In this document: in pieces, positions 22,810-34,873 of the stretch
Layout of the letters: every line of letters starts with the position of its first letter
How positions within the stretch are numbered: position 1 is the stretch's first letter
Assembly: GCA_963678675.1 (NCBI GenBank)
Contig: OY783192.1
Coordinates: forward strand, 24,592,433-24,656,432
DNA length: 64,000 nucleotides
Direction: 5' to 3'
From: Xiphydria camelus
Lineage: Eukaryota > Arthropoda > Insecta > Hymenoptera > Xiphydriidae
Notes under the pieces: model-generated
What the model was told of the DNA's origin: nothing
The model's input: the letters and a program-made list of their open reading frames with translations, nothing else
Databases searched by the model: none
Position numbers and translations under genes: made by a program

Positions 22810-23205
22810 TTGATGGCAGTCTTCGACGAAGACGATGCGACGAATGCGACGATCCCGGGACGACCGATGATGGAGCGAGCAAGGCAGTCACCTATTCCTA
22901 GAATAAGTGCCTCGCAGCATCTGTATGGTGGTTCAGGCCATATTGAAAAATATAGAAAAACGTTGTCTAAAGAAGAAAGAGAAGAAGAAAAGCATAAAAT
23001 CCGAGAAAGGGTAGCAGCTTTAAGAAGAGCAAGGAAAGAAGAAAAGTCCTGTAGAATAATTAAAGATTCCAAAATGGATTTTGTCGAAGAAAATGAAACA
23101 AAAAATTCCACTAACAGAGAAATGAGCGTACTAAATGAAAAAAGCATTAAACCAGACAACTCAAACGGTGTCAAAAGAATAAACGAAATAATTCTTAGCG
23201 ACTGA
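22810..23205 (+). CDS. Intact 131-codon ORF, hypothetical basic coiled-coil protein
   Basis: ATG at 22810 to TGA at 23203-23205 with no interruption, in a region whose other long frames are mostly broken. The product is charged. An acidic start (FDEDDAT) is followed by SPIPRISASQHLYGGSGHIE, a Lys/Glu/Arg-rich helix (residues about 55-80, likely coiled coil) and an Asn/Lys-rich end. I do not recognise a family. The GC-rich first 100 bp and AT-rich remainder suggest either an exon joined to TE sequence or the tail of a TE protein. No splice-linked neighbour could be shown. It could also be a chance frame. Confidence 0.35.
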   Translation: MMAVFDEDDATNATIPGRPMMERARQSPIPRISASQHLYGGSGHIEKYRKTLSKEEREEEKHKIRERVAALRRARKEEKSCRIIKDSKMDFVEENETKNSTNREMSVLNEKSIKPDNSNGVKRINEIILSD

Positions 23206-23400
23206 TAAGGCCACGTATCGCGGCCTCGGCCGCGTCGCCCCACGAGTATCTAATTATTATTATTAAGCCATTTTAAAGATATTAGGGAGCATGTACAAAT
23301 TACGTAAGGGTACAGAGGGTGGAGGGGGGTTAAATAATTTTTATGAAATCTTACGAGCAAGGTAGTGGGTGTAATTCAAATCTTACGTAAAATAATAATA

Positions 23401-24188
23401 GGAGAGATCGGGGGGTTGTGAGACAAGCTCACAGCACTGAATTGAAAAGTGCGACATCTACCAATGACTGTCAAACTTCATTCTCGTCCTGTATCTCCAT
23501 TTTCATTTGACACTCGTCGTGTTGACGCGCATTCTTAATATCTTTTCAGATTGCAAATTCAATTTTGTGTTTTAAAGTTTTTTCGACCATTTGTGTTTGC
23601 AGTATTTTCACTCATGTTTTCAAGCTGTTCACAAAAGTATATAGATATAAATCATTCCTTGGTGAATAGCCTTTTGACACACAAAAAGAATTTTGGATAA
23701 ACAGTTTATGTAAATAAACATTTGCATAAACATTTGTGACCACTGCACGTTTTGTGCAATTTTAATTGTTTTTAATTAATTTAGCCTTCTTTAAATGATT
23801 TTTTTTATTTTGTAGCGAGTCGCACCTAAAACTTGTTTATTAGTTATATGTAAAAATCTAACCTTTTTAAACTTGAATACATTGTAAGCCGCAACATTTG
23901 CTTTCCTTTTTTAATTTGAATAAACAATTTTAATAAACGTATGCCACTTTCTATGATTTGAAGGCGTGTCTCACAACCCCCCGAACATTGTAAAAATCCA
24001 GAAAAACCAACTTTCGAGCTAACAGGCCAAACTTATAGAATTTTTTGAAATTTCAGCAAACCCATCTGTTTTAAAAGTGTTGTTATGCTTACTCACGATT
24101 TGACAACATTTATGCGCAGAAGAAAAGTTGTTTCATTATACTTTTTTTTACAAAAACAAAACCCGTCTCATAACCTCCCGATCTCCCC
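23401..24188. mobile_element. Non-autonomous TIR element, TA duplication (copy 2, inverted)
   Basis: Same family as 2499-3420 but reversed and slightly shorter (788 against 922 bp). Tips GG(A/G)GAGATCGGGGGGTT with TA at 23399-23400 and 24189-24190. The length difference includes missing sequence in the middle and in the former right end. Confidence 0.75.
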
Positions 24189-24532
24189 TACCTATTATAT
24201 TGTTATACAATCTTACAAGATTTTACAATAGGCTCAAGGTTGAGCCCACAAATTAATTAATATATGTTCAGTGTAAGATTATACTGGTCTCATGGGTAAT
24301 TCCTACACCGACTCGTTACATGTCACTATTCTACAATGAACCGAAATACGTAGTGTGTCGTAAGCCGTGAATAAGAGGAAGCGGTTGACCATTATGTCAG
24401 ACAACTTACAACACCGTCTTCCGACTACTCGTTCCAGAACAGACCTCACGCAATGCATTACGCACGATGAATATTCCGAACGCGCGATGCGCTTTGTGAA
24501 CACGAAAATCGAGCGAGAAAAGATTTCTCGCG

Positions 24533-24712
24533 TATATATAAAACGCACCTCCGCAGCGACGCCCCCCTCGCGTTATCAACGTTTCGCACCGTGTCCGGAT
24601 CCCCGCGGCTGGAGGCCCCAGCCGCCGTGTACCATCGAAAGCTGTCATCGGGGTGACAAAACCCTCGACTCGACAGATATCGCGCGTCAAATTAGACACA
24701 ACTCGGTCGCGC
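24533..24712 (+). promoter_or_regulatory. GC-rich TATA promoter with candidate first exon
   Basis: TATATATAAA at 24533-24543 lies in a CpG-rich segment (about 24450-24900) that contrasts with its AT-rich surroundings. Some 170 bp downstream is a consensus donor, GCGC|GTAAGT (GT at 24713-24714). This looks like a core promoter and a 5' exon starting near 24565-24570. No protein-coding continuation was identified. The frame crossing it (24367-24834) has no recognisable product. It could equally be part of an LTR or other TE promoter. Confidence 0.35.
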
Positions 24713-25364
24713 GTAAGTACTGTGCGACGCTCCCGTTCGACTCTCGGTACACGCGTCGCACGCCCATGTCAGCGAGTCTCGGCGGCGTGGTACTCCAGTA
24801 TTCGATAATCAATGTTGAGAGTCGGAGCACGTAAGCTCCTTTGCATTTTGCGTGGTAGGCATCGGCGAGGCGCGCGGCCCGGCTCGACTTTAGCAGCGAG
24901 GAGGAGCAAGGAAGGTTTTCATCGCCGAAAGGTTTAAGGATGATTTATGTTGTCGCTAGGTCGTTAGTAAGTTGCCTAATTAAAGTTGTTCCGCCCTGTA
25001 CCAGTGGGGGCTGAAGCGGCATAAAACTGCTTACGCGAAAGTGCCGTTAAAATGTTTCGGCGACGGATTTGCGCGGTGAATTTCGTATACGCCTACTTCC
25101 GCCGCCGATTCTCGTACTTTCAACCCACGACTCGTGGCATTCCATTTTTTACACTAAGAGAATTGTTTATTTACAATTAATAAATGTATGTTCGAATATA
25201 GCAAAATGGATATTTTGTTGGGTCAGACAAATATTCGTTAACTATGACGATATTTATTTGACGCAATATTTGAATTAAATAAATATTTTAATAAATGACA
25301 TATATTTTCTTGTCCTAATAAAAGATTTATTTCGATGTATTGAAAAATGCATTTATCAACTATA

Positions 25365-25467
25365 GGGTAAAACGGGGTGATTTGGCGAATGAAGTTGGCC
25401 CCTCGTTTCTATGGAAAGTAATGGAAACGAGGGGCCAACTTCATTCGCCAAATCACCCCGTTTTACC
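25365..25467. mobile_element. 103-bp hairpin MITE
   Basis: Arms beginning GGTAAAACGGGGTGATTTGG are perfectly complementary for about 45 bp around an 11-bp loop. Confidence 0.85.
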
Positions 25468-25589
25468 TTAAATGAACTGTTTATAACTGGAACGCTCTTT
25501 TAAAAATGACATTTTGATTTCCAGAAAACGTCATGCACCAGTCTGGGTCGTTTTAGACCAACGAAGCCCAAGCTAGCAACCATCTATGT

Positions 25590-26010
25590 AGAAATTGTCT
25601 TAGAGTTCTAATAAGGGCCTAATTATTTTTGGCCCTATTTATAATCGGGCCTTGATGAGGAAGTGTAACGTTTGATGTGCAAAGCTTCTTTTAAGAGCAA
25701 TTAATCAGACCCCGATTGAAATGCCTTAATAAGAGCTTCATTGTATGTAGCTTAAAATTTAATAATAAGAAAGCCTTGAAATGCCCCGACAGAGCCCTGC
25801 TAAGTTTTCATTAACAAAGTCTGCTTATTTCTTAACAAGGAATCATTTTCTAACCCTGAAGAGGCCCCCTTACAAGGTGGCCTCACTAGAGCTTTACAAT
25901 TTAAAAATAAGAAAACCTTAGAAAGCCACGACAGAGCCCTACTAAGGTAATAATAAGGAAACCCTTATTAGGGAAGTCCTAGTTCAGCCTTATCCTTAGG
26001 GGTCTCTTCG
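25590..26010. repeat. AAGGGCC / CTAATAAGG word-rich region
   Basis: Short words such as AATAAGGGCC, GGCCCTA, CTTAATAAG, AGAGCCCT and their complements recur a dozen times or more in 400 bp. This resembles the subterminal part of a DNA transposon. Limits and TIRs could not be fixed. 26011-26270 shows nothing. Confidence 0.35.
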
Positions 26011-26409
26011 TAACTAAGGTTCTTCCTAACTAATGTCTACGCGGGTAGTAGATACCACCCGTCATACATCTGCCGCGCCTTAGGGCCATTACACATGAAA
26101 TTCCGTAAGCAGTAACATAACCCTAGTAGAATTTTCTAGGGATGCCTGATTGAATCAAAGCACTCTGACGAGTAATATCTAGGCGCCGCGTAAAATCTCA
26201 CTATCTCGCAGATAATAGAGCATAAGCCCTTAGCGAGATGATTATCCATTCGTAAAGAAGACACATGTCAACAAAATTGATAAGTAAAATACTCTCCAAA
26301 AAAGATTAGAAATCAATTAAGATCGCCATGTTCAAAAGATTTATATATAAAAAACGAGAGGAGTGGCGGAGTGCATTGAGAAATGATCGTACAGATGCTA
26401 TCGTAACAA

Positions 26410-27535
26410 TTTTTATAGAAAAATTGTTAGATGTGAAACATCGAAATTCTTCTTTGTTGAAACTATGCGATAGGAAGGTTGGTGTGTTGAAGGAAGTGGA
26501 AATCAATGTAAACAAAGATTGAGATTGCAATAAATAAAGTGATTCTTTAATTTGCATCAAAATGTACACAAAAATTTGCATCAAAATATATACAAAAATG
26601 AAGGAAGTGGAAATCAATATAAACAAAGTTTGAGATTGCAATTAATTTGCATCAAAATATATACAAAAATGTCTATTGAGTCTCGAGCAGGAGTTGGTCT
26701 TTACACAGAGAATTGCGAACAGTAAGTGATTGTAAAAGCGGCTAGCGGGGCAGGGGTATATGCTTCGACTTTGTTTTGCTATGCATGGTGGGAGAAGGAA
26801 ATTCTTCGAAACCACCGAGCTGGAGCATGAAAATTGGCGCCGGGAGAGTACGCAGATTCAGCGCCGTTCGGTTGGTCCTATCCCCGAAGAAGTACACGTG
26901 CACCGCAATAGTCGAATTTATTGCGGGTCTGCACTTTGTCCGAGGAGAGCATAAAAGGCAGAGGGTTTCTGTTGCCTCCCGCGAGGCTCCTGAAATCTGA
27001 GCACGCGGTCGAGGCCCTTCGCTTGCGACCCGGCGCCTATCACTCTCGCTAGACTGAGTTACTATCTATTTAGCCGGTCAAATAGACTGAAATTTCTCTG
27101 GCAGTACATTTTTATCGTGTATCCACTGCAATCTAGCTAGATTTATTTTTCTCAACCGAGATTCTAGACTAACTCTCGCTAGATTGTTCTCAATGCTGTG
27201 TCCACTTGAGTAAATCTAGCTGAAAACGAAAGAACACGTTCGCCAGTGCGCATTTGTATTTATAATTGTGATACTATTAAACGGTACAAACCGTTGTGTC
27301 TAATTCAAAAAGCGCATTTAGTTTACTCTCTCTTAACTCTGCCATCAGTCGCTGTTCCGTCTCGCGATAAACGGAATTCGACACAACGGTTCGTACCGTT
27401 TAATGGTATCACAGTCATAAATACAAATGCGCACTGGCGCACGTATTCTTTCAACGGATGCGTGGTCCATCCTTGCTATCGCACACTTTCTAGAAAGAAG
27501 AATTTCGATGTTTCACATCTAACAATTTTCCTATA
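26410..27535. repeat. Inverted pair around unrelated DNA
   Basis: TTGTTAGATGTGAAACATCG and flanks (26415-26490) recur inverted at 27460-27535, enclosing about 1 kb. The enclosed part has a short direct repeat (GAAGGAAGTGGAAATCAAT, 26490 and 26600) and a GC-rich stretch (26750-27030) without an identifiable gene. Confidence 0.5.
27241..27439. mobile_element. 199-bp foldback MITE
   Basis: Arms CGCCAGTGCGCATTTGTATT and complement extend about 60 bp with ACGGTAC...CGTTGTGTC blocks. Noncoding centre. Confidence 0.75.
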
Positions 27536-27724
27536 CAAACGGTATTTAAATGTTATTTTTAAACGTGCTAACCAATGATCAATCAATCCTCATGCTTTCA
27601 TTAATGAGGGTAAATACTGCTTCGTACACCGATACAGTGAGCGTGTAGTAGTAAGTAGTTAAGCTAGAGCTCGGTGAAAGGGACCATCGAGTCGTGGCGG
27701 AGAGAGTCGATGCGTCCCGAGTTA

Positions 27725-27839
27725 GGCCAGGCGAACGTTGGGACGCAGTTCAGTGAGGAGACGCAGGGTGACCGTTGCCTCTATATCTATATATAGAATA
27801 GATATAGATATAGAGGCAATGTTCAACGTTCGCCTGGCC
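27725..27839. mobile_element. 115-bp MITE, TTA duplication (PIF/Harbinger-like)
   Basis: GGCCAGGCGAACGTTG and complement flanked by TTA on both sides (27722-27724, 27840-27842). A relative with TAA on both sides is at 50691-50821, which fits the TWA target of PIF/Harbinger. Confidence 0.75.
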
Positions 27840-28056
27840 TTAGCGTATTTAGCCACTCCAGCGACGTTTCACGAGCAGCCGGTCTCACCCCCGAAGCGCG
27901 GCATAAGATGTTTCACATCAAAATAAAAGGCATCATTTGAAAGGAAAATTATTGTAAATCAAAAGTTACTAAAAAATTCGACGACAAAAAATTTATAAAA
28001 AAATTGTCATAAAGAAGAACTTGCCGCGTTTAAGATTTCATATTTTTTCCACTATA

Positions 28057-28868
28057 CAGTATGTCCCATTGGTAACGCAATATTTGAATTTCCCTGACAT
28101 TTGACTGTTTCAGTGCTTGGAACGGTGCTGTAGTTAGAGTTGGCTTCAAAAGAGTGCGCTGCGTTCTTACGAGCCGTGTTTCGAGAGCAAAAAGTGTAAA
28201 ACGTCTGATTTCCCGGGAACTGTCAATTCGGGAGATCGAAGCGTCTAACCTCGAAATTAACTGAATTTGTAAATAATGGTCAATAATGTGTAGAAGTAAT
28301 GAGAAATAATCATACAGGTTTCGAAATACGGCTCGTAAGAACGCAGCGCACTCTTCTGAAGCCAACTCTAACTACCGCATGTCCGAGCCCAAACCGCTCA
28401 AGCGCCGATACCTATGGCCGATAACTTGAAATTTGTTTTCAGCAGTGTTTGCCGACGGTTGAAAATTTGATAGTTAGAGATGGCTTGAGAAGAGTGCGCT
28501 GTATGTACTGCGTGAGAGCGAAAAGTGTCAAATGTCTGATTCCCCGATAGCTGTCAATTCGGGAGATCGAAGTGTTTCGTCTATTATTCAATACTTCGAT
28601 CTCTTGAATTGACAGCTATCGAGAAATCAGACGTTTGACACTTTTCGCTCTCACGCAGTACACACAGCGCACTCTTCTCAAGCCATCTCTAACTATCAAA
28701 TTTTCAACCGTTGGCAAACACTGCCGAAAACAAATTTCAAGTTATCGACCATAGGTATCGGCGCTTGAGCGGTTTGGGCTCGGACATGCGGTACAGCACC
28801 GTTCCAAGCACTACAAAAGTCAAATGTCAGGGAAATTCAAATACTTACGTTACCAATGGGACATACTG
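28057..28868. mobile_element. 812-bp element with three stacked hairpins, TA duplication
   Basis: Tips CAGTATGTCCCATTGGTAAC and complement, TA at 28055-28056 and 28869-28870, inserted in the loop of a family A foldback. Inside, 28132-28376 and 28376-28800 form separate palindromes, and the second contains a further one (28470-28700). GAGATCGAAG(C/T)GT cores are shared with 13130-13310, 35340-35420 and 42205-42544. Confidence 0.7.
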
Positions 28869-28996
28869 TATACTGGTGGTATCATATAAGTGTATGAATT
28901 TATTTAAAATCATAAGTGCATAAACATCGAATATAATTTTCTGTTTGAATTTTTTATTTCGAAGGAAAAAACGCAGCAAGTTCTTTTTTATGGAAA

Positions 28997-30007
28997 TCTT
29001 TATATATAAAAATCTCGTGTCTGTTGTTTGGCCTCGAATTTCTAAGAAACGGCTCGACCGATTTTTATGAAATTTGTTATACTTATTCGGTAGGTATGAG
29101 AATAGGCATAGGATATATATCATACCGCTAGGTGATTAGGGTGTTCGAAAAAAAATTTAACAATTTTCCAATATATTTTGTATGGAACTTCAATCTAAAC
29201 CGTTCATCTGATTGCGATGAAACTTTGGGGAATGGTTGGACGAATGCCCGCGAAGGTTTCTGAGTTAGTAAATCTTATACAGGGTGTTCAAAAAGTCCAA
29301 GTACGGATGATTACCTCAGCGGGAAATAATTTTAGAGAAAAATGTTTAATACAAAACTTTTAGGATTTTTCCATGGCTACCCAATGGTCATATTGGATTT
29401 GATCTTGACGATGACCTTCAAGGTCTGTCTGTCTGTATGTCTCTTATCCCTTCCTAAACCGTTAATCCGATTGTGATGAAACTTTGGGGAATGGTTGAAT
29501 TCATGCCCGCGAAGGTTTCTAAGTTAGTAAATATTCTGCAGGGTGTTCAAAAAGTCACGGTACGGCTAATTATCTCAGCGGGAAATAATTTTAGAGAAAA
29601 ATGTTTAATACAAAAATTTTAGGGTTTTTCTATGGCTACACAATGGTCATATTGGATTTGACCTTGACCATGACCTTAAATGGGAATCCTTATTTTTGAT
29701 AAAGGAAATGAAAAGAGAGGGAAATTTTACGTTCAAATATGTCGTTGACGATTTTTTTAATGTGACCTTTATGGTCAACGGAGGTAAAATTGAGGTCAAC
29801 TACAGTTCGGCTTCGTACCATGAAAGCTATGGGCCTTATAAAAATTCTTTTTGATAGTAGGGTCTAGGATTTTTCCGTGGCTATATAATGGTGATATTAG
29901 ATTTGTTAAATCTTTGGTTATATCTATAGATATCTGCTAAAAATTCGTCAAATGACGGCCAAAATCAATTCACAATCCACCCGTGCGAAGCCGGGACGGG
30001 CTGCTAG
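28997..30007 (+). mobile_element. Non-autonomous Helitron, 1.0 kb, complete ends
   Basis: Starts TCTTTATATATAAAAATCTC after an A and ends CTGCTAG before a T. A short CCCGT...ACGGG hairpin lies about 5 bp from the end. 5'-TC, hairpin, CTRR-3' and insertion between A and T without duplication are the Helitron hallmarks. It sits within the right arm of a family A foldback, whose uninterrupted sequence is seen at about 4105-4130. Internal direct repeats contain CAGGGTGTTCAAAAAGT. No protein-coding frame. Confidence 0.85.
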
Positions 30008-30769
30008 TTTTTTTATACATTTTTTGTCGTCGAATTTTTTAGAGACTTTTGATTTACAATAATTTTCTTTTCAAATAATTCCTTTTATTTTTTATATATA
30101 AATATTGAACATAGCGATCTTAATTTATTTCTAATCTTTTTTGGAGAGTATTTTACGTATCAATTTTGTTGGCACTGAAGGAACATGCCGCCAGCCTTTT
30201 TTGTACAGAGAATCTGTTTTTGTGACAAGATTTAACTCCTTTTTGGAATTTATTCATGAGGAGAATATGTACATGTAGGAGAATAGCTTTTTATTACCAC
30301 AAAATTAAACTCTCACATTTTATACCGATACGAGTCAATTAATTATAACCACGTTACTTTTGATTTATTCTCGTGATATTTTGAAATGATTTTATAATTA
30401 ATGTTTCGATAATATATATATTTTCCCCAGAACAATTCGTTCGTGAAAGGATTTCTATAAATAACTGCAGTATGTCCGCGGGCAAACCGATCAAAGTCAT
30501 ACCTATAGCCGATACAATAATCCGATAGTCGATAATATAGAGTCATGATTTCCTTCTTTTTTTTTAAGCTATTTTGACAGCTTGATACATTTACTGTCAC
30601 CATATGAAACGAGCAATTGAACATATATAATCGGCATGAGACCATAATATATGTTATTGCATGGAAATAATTGCAGTAATGGAAATGCTCGCTATAATTT
30701 TCTGAACTCAAGGAAAAAGAAAAAATATTTTTTAAGTAATTAGGAAAGGAGATACAGGCATTTGAAGTC

Positions 30770-31287
30770 ATACATATATATTCTCTCACATACATTTGAT
30801 GGCGTATGCGTGTGGTCGCATTTGTGTGCGTATTTCCGATCATCGCCGAACAGACGATGAAAGCTGAAATATATCTAACACATTCAATGGCGCGTGTGTG
30901 TGTTTGATCGCATCTATGGATACACATTTCCGATCATGGCCGACTTACGCCGAAGATTGCCGGAATTTTTGTAACATTTTGACATATAGATATCGGCCGA
31001 GAAATCTAAAATTTTCGAGGTTTAGGCGGGAGGGGCGTGGCTTCGCGTTGTTAAGGATGAATCTCTGTTAATATGTAACTTATAAAATTTATTCTAGTCT
31101 CTATCAATAGAGAATAATCAATTTATATGGTGTAACTAAGCATAGTTTTGGTTATAACCATATATTTATTGAGAAAATTCGATGTAAAAATTGAGGGGTG
31201 AAGGGGGGGCAGACATTTTTCCTGTAAAGATACACGGGTGCTGCGACGTTGAACGAACATGCCGCGAGACACTGCCGTGTCTCTTGA
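30770..31287 (+). repeat. 3' module of family A, copy 3
   Basis: Aligns with 7420-7872 and 44565-45007 and ends at the GAGACAC(TGCC)GTGTCTC hairpin. It carries an extra partial duplication near 30870-30930. From 31288 to 32400 I see no supported gene; the frame 31931-32215 has no recognisable product. Confidence 0.65.
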
Positions 31288-32404
31288 TACTACAACGAAT
31301 CGTGAAAAGTGAAGTCACTTTCCCGATAATTTTATTGGCTGACTTCACATATCGATATTCGCTATATCGAATCTTGAAAGCGTGAAATATTACTTTCAAC
31401 ACGTAAGTGACGTTTTATAATCATCAAATGACATGTCACAATGAATTTCATTTTTACGTAAATTTTATTAGCCGTAGGTATTTGCTATCTCGAAAGCGTG
31501 AGTGAATAGCATTTGTTAATCGTCCAAGTATAGAAATCTATGTGATTAAGTAATAACAAATAAACGAGGTGTGGGCGAAGCGCGTACGTTATTACTAGGG
31601 AAATACATATAATAAATACGTGTAAAAATGGATTACGAAAACCCTTTCAAATTATAGGCAATGTAAATTAATATTGCTGATGCGTCAGAAGAATTATATA
31701 ATACTTCTAGTCCGTCTCAACAGTACCTTGTTGGAATCAGGAAAAATTGGAAAGCACCTTCCTTGAATCGGGAAAAAATTTAAAGTGCCGTGAGACTGCC
31801 TCGATTCAATTTCTACTAGAGAAGTATTCGGCAAATTAATCTTGTGGAACTTTTTTACAGCACCAGATGACGTTCTTATGCAGGCTTCCTGACTGATCAA
31901 TCCTTATACGGTTACTGCTTATGGAGTTTCATGTGTGACGGCTCTTATCGGAAACAATATATGACGGTCGACGTATGTATGACGGATCGTAACTACTGCC
32001 TGCTGTTACTCCGGCCGCAAGTGTTGGACATCGTTTTAGACTACAGATATGATAAAGTGGCAACGTCTATTAGAATAAATTTAGGGGAAAGTCAGGTAGC
32101 ACCGGACGCACTTCAATGGCCCCTAATGCCTGTAGTTGGTAATGTTATGCAGGGGCTATCAAAGTATTCAGGACTACCTGTTTTTTCCCTATACGATCTG
32201 TCATATTTAAGTTGAATAGAAGTGTTCTCGATCGAATAATTTTCCTCGCAGCTTCGCACGTTCGAACGAATAATTTTCCCGAAATCCGATGTTTTTTCCC
32301 GCTCTACGCGAGTAGATGTCACTCCGGTGAATTCGTATTCGAGTTAATTATTCCTACGCAGGGGCTGTAACTGCCGCGTCGATCTTGAAGTCGCGTGACG
32401 AATT

Positions 32405-32660
32405 ACGCATGCACCGAGAAAACAGTTTATTTGTAGTTAATAAATGTTTATTTAAATATGTCGAAATAAACACTTCATTGGACCAAGTAAATATTCGTTA
32501 ACTATGGTAATATTTATTTGGCACAATTAAATCTTTTGAAGCATCCGTTTGAATAAAATAAACATTTTAATATTAAACATATATTTTCTTGTCGAAACGA
32601 AATATTTATCTTGCCGTATTTAAAATGACTTTTATTAACCATTAATAAACTCTTTTCTCG
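32405..32660 (+). repeat. Copy of the CAAGTAAATATT repeat family
   Basis: TTTATTTGTAGTTAATAAATG and GACCAAGTAAATATTCGTTA-type sequence match 25150-25330, with weaker similarity to 12180-12275 and 40140-40215. It ends near an inverted TTAATAAACTCTTTTCTCGG. Confidence 0.5.
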
Positions 32661-32892
32661 GTATACGATACGCACTATCTCATTTCGTTATTCGCAATGA
32701 TCTCAACAAGAAGCAACTTTGTATACAAAATAAGCGATTGTCGTGTAGTTATACGAGAACACATACCTATTAAAATTTCTATCGCGGGTTCACCTCCGAC
32801 CTACCGATATGACACTACTCTCTGTTTGCTTGGTCACTGTGACGACATCGCGGTATCAACGCGTATATAAACATATATATCACACGCGTATA

Positions 32893-33650
32893 TATCACAC
32901 CAAAAAAAAGTGGGGTATACATTTGATGCGACATATGTTATCCGTAGTAATTTTGCCTCCTCATCACGAGTCCGGGTCAAAATTTGGCCATCACGTCACA
33001 ATTTTTGTTTAACCTCAAAAAACTATGCACAGTCACACACACAAAAAAAGTAGGGTATACTTTTGATGCGATATATGTTATCCGTAGTAATTTTGCCTCC
33101 TGATCACGAATCCGGTGTCAAAATTTGGCCATCACATCACATTTTTGTTTTAGTCTCAAAAAACCAGCCAGAGATCATGATTTTCAAAAAGTTAATGGAC
33201 TTAAACCAATTTCGGTATAGGGGATTTTTTGGATCGCTGATCACGAATCTAAAGTCGGACTTCAAAAATTCAAGATGGCGGATCCAATATGGCGGACGAG
33301 ATTTTAAATAATCGACGTATTTGTGCCAAATTTGGTATACAGGAGGGTTATTTAGGTCGCTCATCACGAATCTGAAATCAGATATCAGAAATTCAAAATG
33401 GCGGATCAAGCATGGCGGACGAGATTTTCGAAAATTTTGAATTTTTGCAAATAATACTTCATATTCGTGATCAGCGATCCAAAAGAAACCCCTATACCAA
33501 ATTTGGCATGAATCCGTCGATTTTCAAAAATCTCGTCCGCCATATTGGATTCGCTATCTTGAATTTTTTAAATCCGACTTCAGAATCGTGATCAGCGACC
33601 CAAAAAAACCCCTATACCGAATTTGCTTTAAGTCCTCAACTTTTTGAGTC
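32893..33650. repeat. Family B palindrome, second copy
   Basis: Begins with two tandem versions of the outer end (about 32893 and 33031, each with GT(A/G)GGGTATA), then alternating units with GATGGCGGATCCAATATGGC and their complements. Related to 21604-22349. After it (33650-34870) the DNA is AT-rich with no recognisable gene. Confidence 0.6.
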
Positions 33651-34873
33651 ATTCCCCTGCTGCTAAATTTAAAGAAAAGCTAAATAAAATAAAAAATAAT
33701 GATATAAATGAACTATCTCCTGTAAATATTTGTTTTTAAATGGTAAACCAAGCTTTTATTCTAGTTTTCTCTCAATAATATTGTTTTTTTTTACCAAAAT
33801 GGAAAACTGTTTTCTTTCATTTGGGGGCATTCACCCATTAACTTTATAATACTAATACTGAGCTGTGTATGAACTATCTGATAACGAGTAACAAGCAACA
33901 CTCACAACTACGGCCAGTGGTAAACATATTGTTTTGATTGTTTTAATAGAAGTGATTTTGAATATTGTGCTCAGCTGATTAGTGAATGCGTTTCGTACTC
34001 GTTTCGATGATTACAACTATGAAGTTTACCAAAATTTCATCTGGAAACCAGGCAAATCTCAAAGAATTTGAGAACGAATTTTTGTTGTCACCCTATTATA
34101 TACTTCATGTTCCAAACATAATAATATTCGAATAGCGAAAAATAATAGGAATCCAGTGTGAAAATACTACTCGTATTTCAAAGAACATTAACACTATTTC
34201 TACCACGATTTTGTGTACACCTATTTCGACCAAAAGGTGTTTTTTGACACCTTTGCGTTTGAATGCAAATAATTGCCAAAACTGTCGGGATTTCAAATTA
34301 TCAGTTAAATATAGATAATTTGAATAATATAACAGGAACAATAATTAAAAAATATTACCTCCTTTGTACAGAACCCATGCGTTTATGCCGGCTAAATCGA
34401 GGATATTGTTAAACACATAGGGGAGGATGGGGCAAACAGGACCTACGCGTACGTACCGCGCCGGCGTGAACGTGTTAAAGGTTTTTCAATTTGTTTACTA
34501 TGTTCCACCAAATTAAACTATTTGGCAATTGTTTTCCATAATAGCTGACTAATAGATGATTCCATATGATTTTTTTGGTTGGTGTATCTCCAGCGATTGT
34601 TATAAATTTTCCATTGCAAACAATATTTTTTTTAATTAACACCTTAAACAGTGTTTTTATGCCGTCAAAAAATATATGATATACTACTCACGAAGGCCTA
34701 CAATTTAGTTTTTGAACGACTTTGATATCTTTTATACTTCCAGAGAAAAAAAATAGTAACGTTAATTGTTGTTTACCCCCTATTTCCTCTCTACGTGAAG
34801 TTAGCGGTCTGAAATTTGTTGTTGAGGTATTTTGGATAAAAAGCAATAAATAAAAGGTTTAACAAAGTTAATT

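Larger units (their letters stand above)
26270..31287 (+). mobile_element. Family A composite element, copy 3 (5'-truncated, interrupted)
   Basis: Pieces of the family A foldback module occur at about 26280-26345, 27913-28050 and 28970-30235 (the last split by a Helitron). They are followed by the 3' flank shared with copy 1 (30235-30390 against 4340-4490) and the 3' module with the terminal hairpin (30770-31287). The C6 tip is missing. Inserted material includes an inverted pair, small MITEs, a palindromic element and the Helitron. Confidence 0.45.

Noticed and set aside
26836..26860. TTGGCGCCGGGAGAGT as a possible retroelement primer-binding site
   Set aside because: No LTR boundaries, polypurine tract or retroelement domains nearby.
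30343..30927. 194-codon minus-strand frame
   Set aside because: Cys/Tyr/Ile-rich, AT-driven composition, crosses the junction into the family A 3' module and lacks any recognisable domain.
33655..33740. Short frame resembling a MutS C-terminus
   Set aside because: Similarity covers a few residues only and there is no upstream MutS-like sequence.
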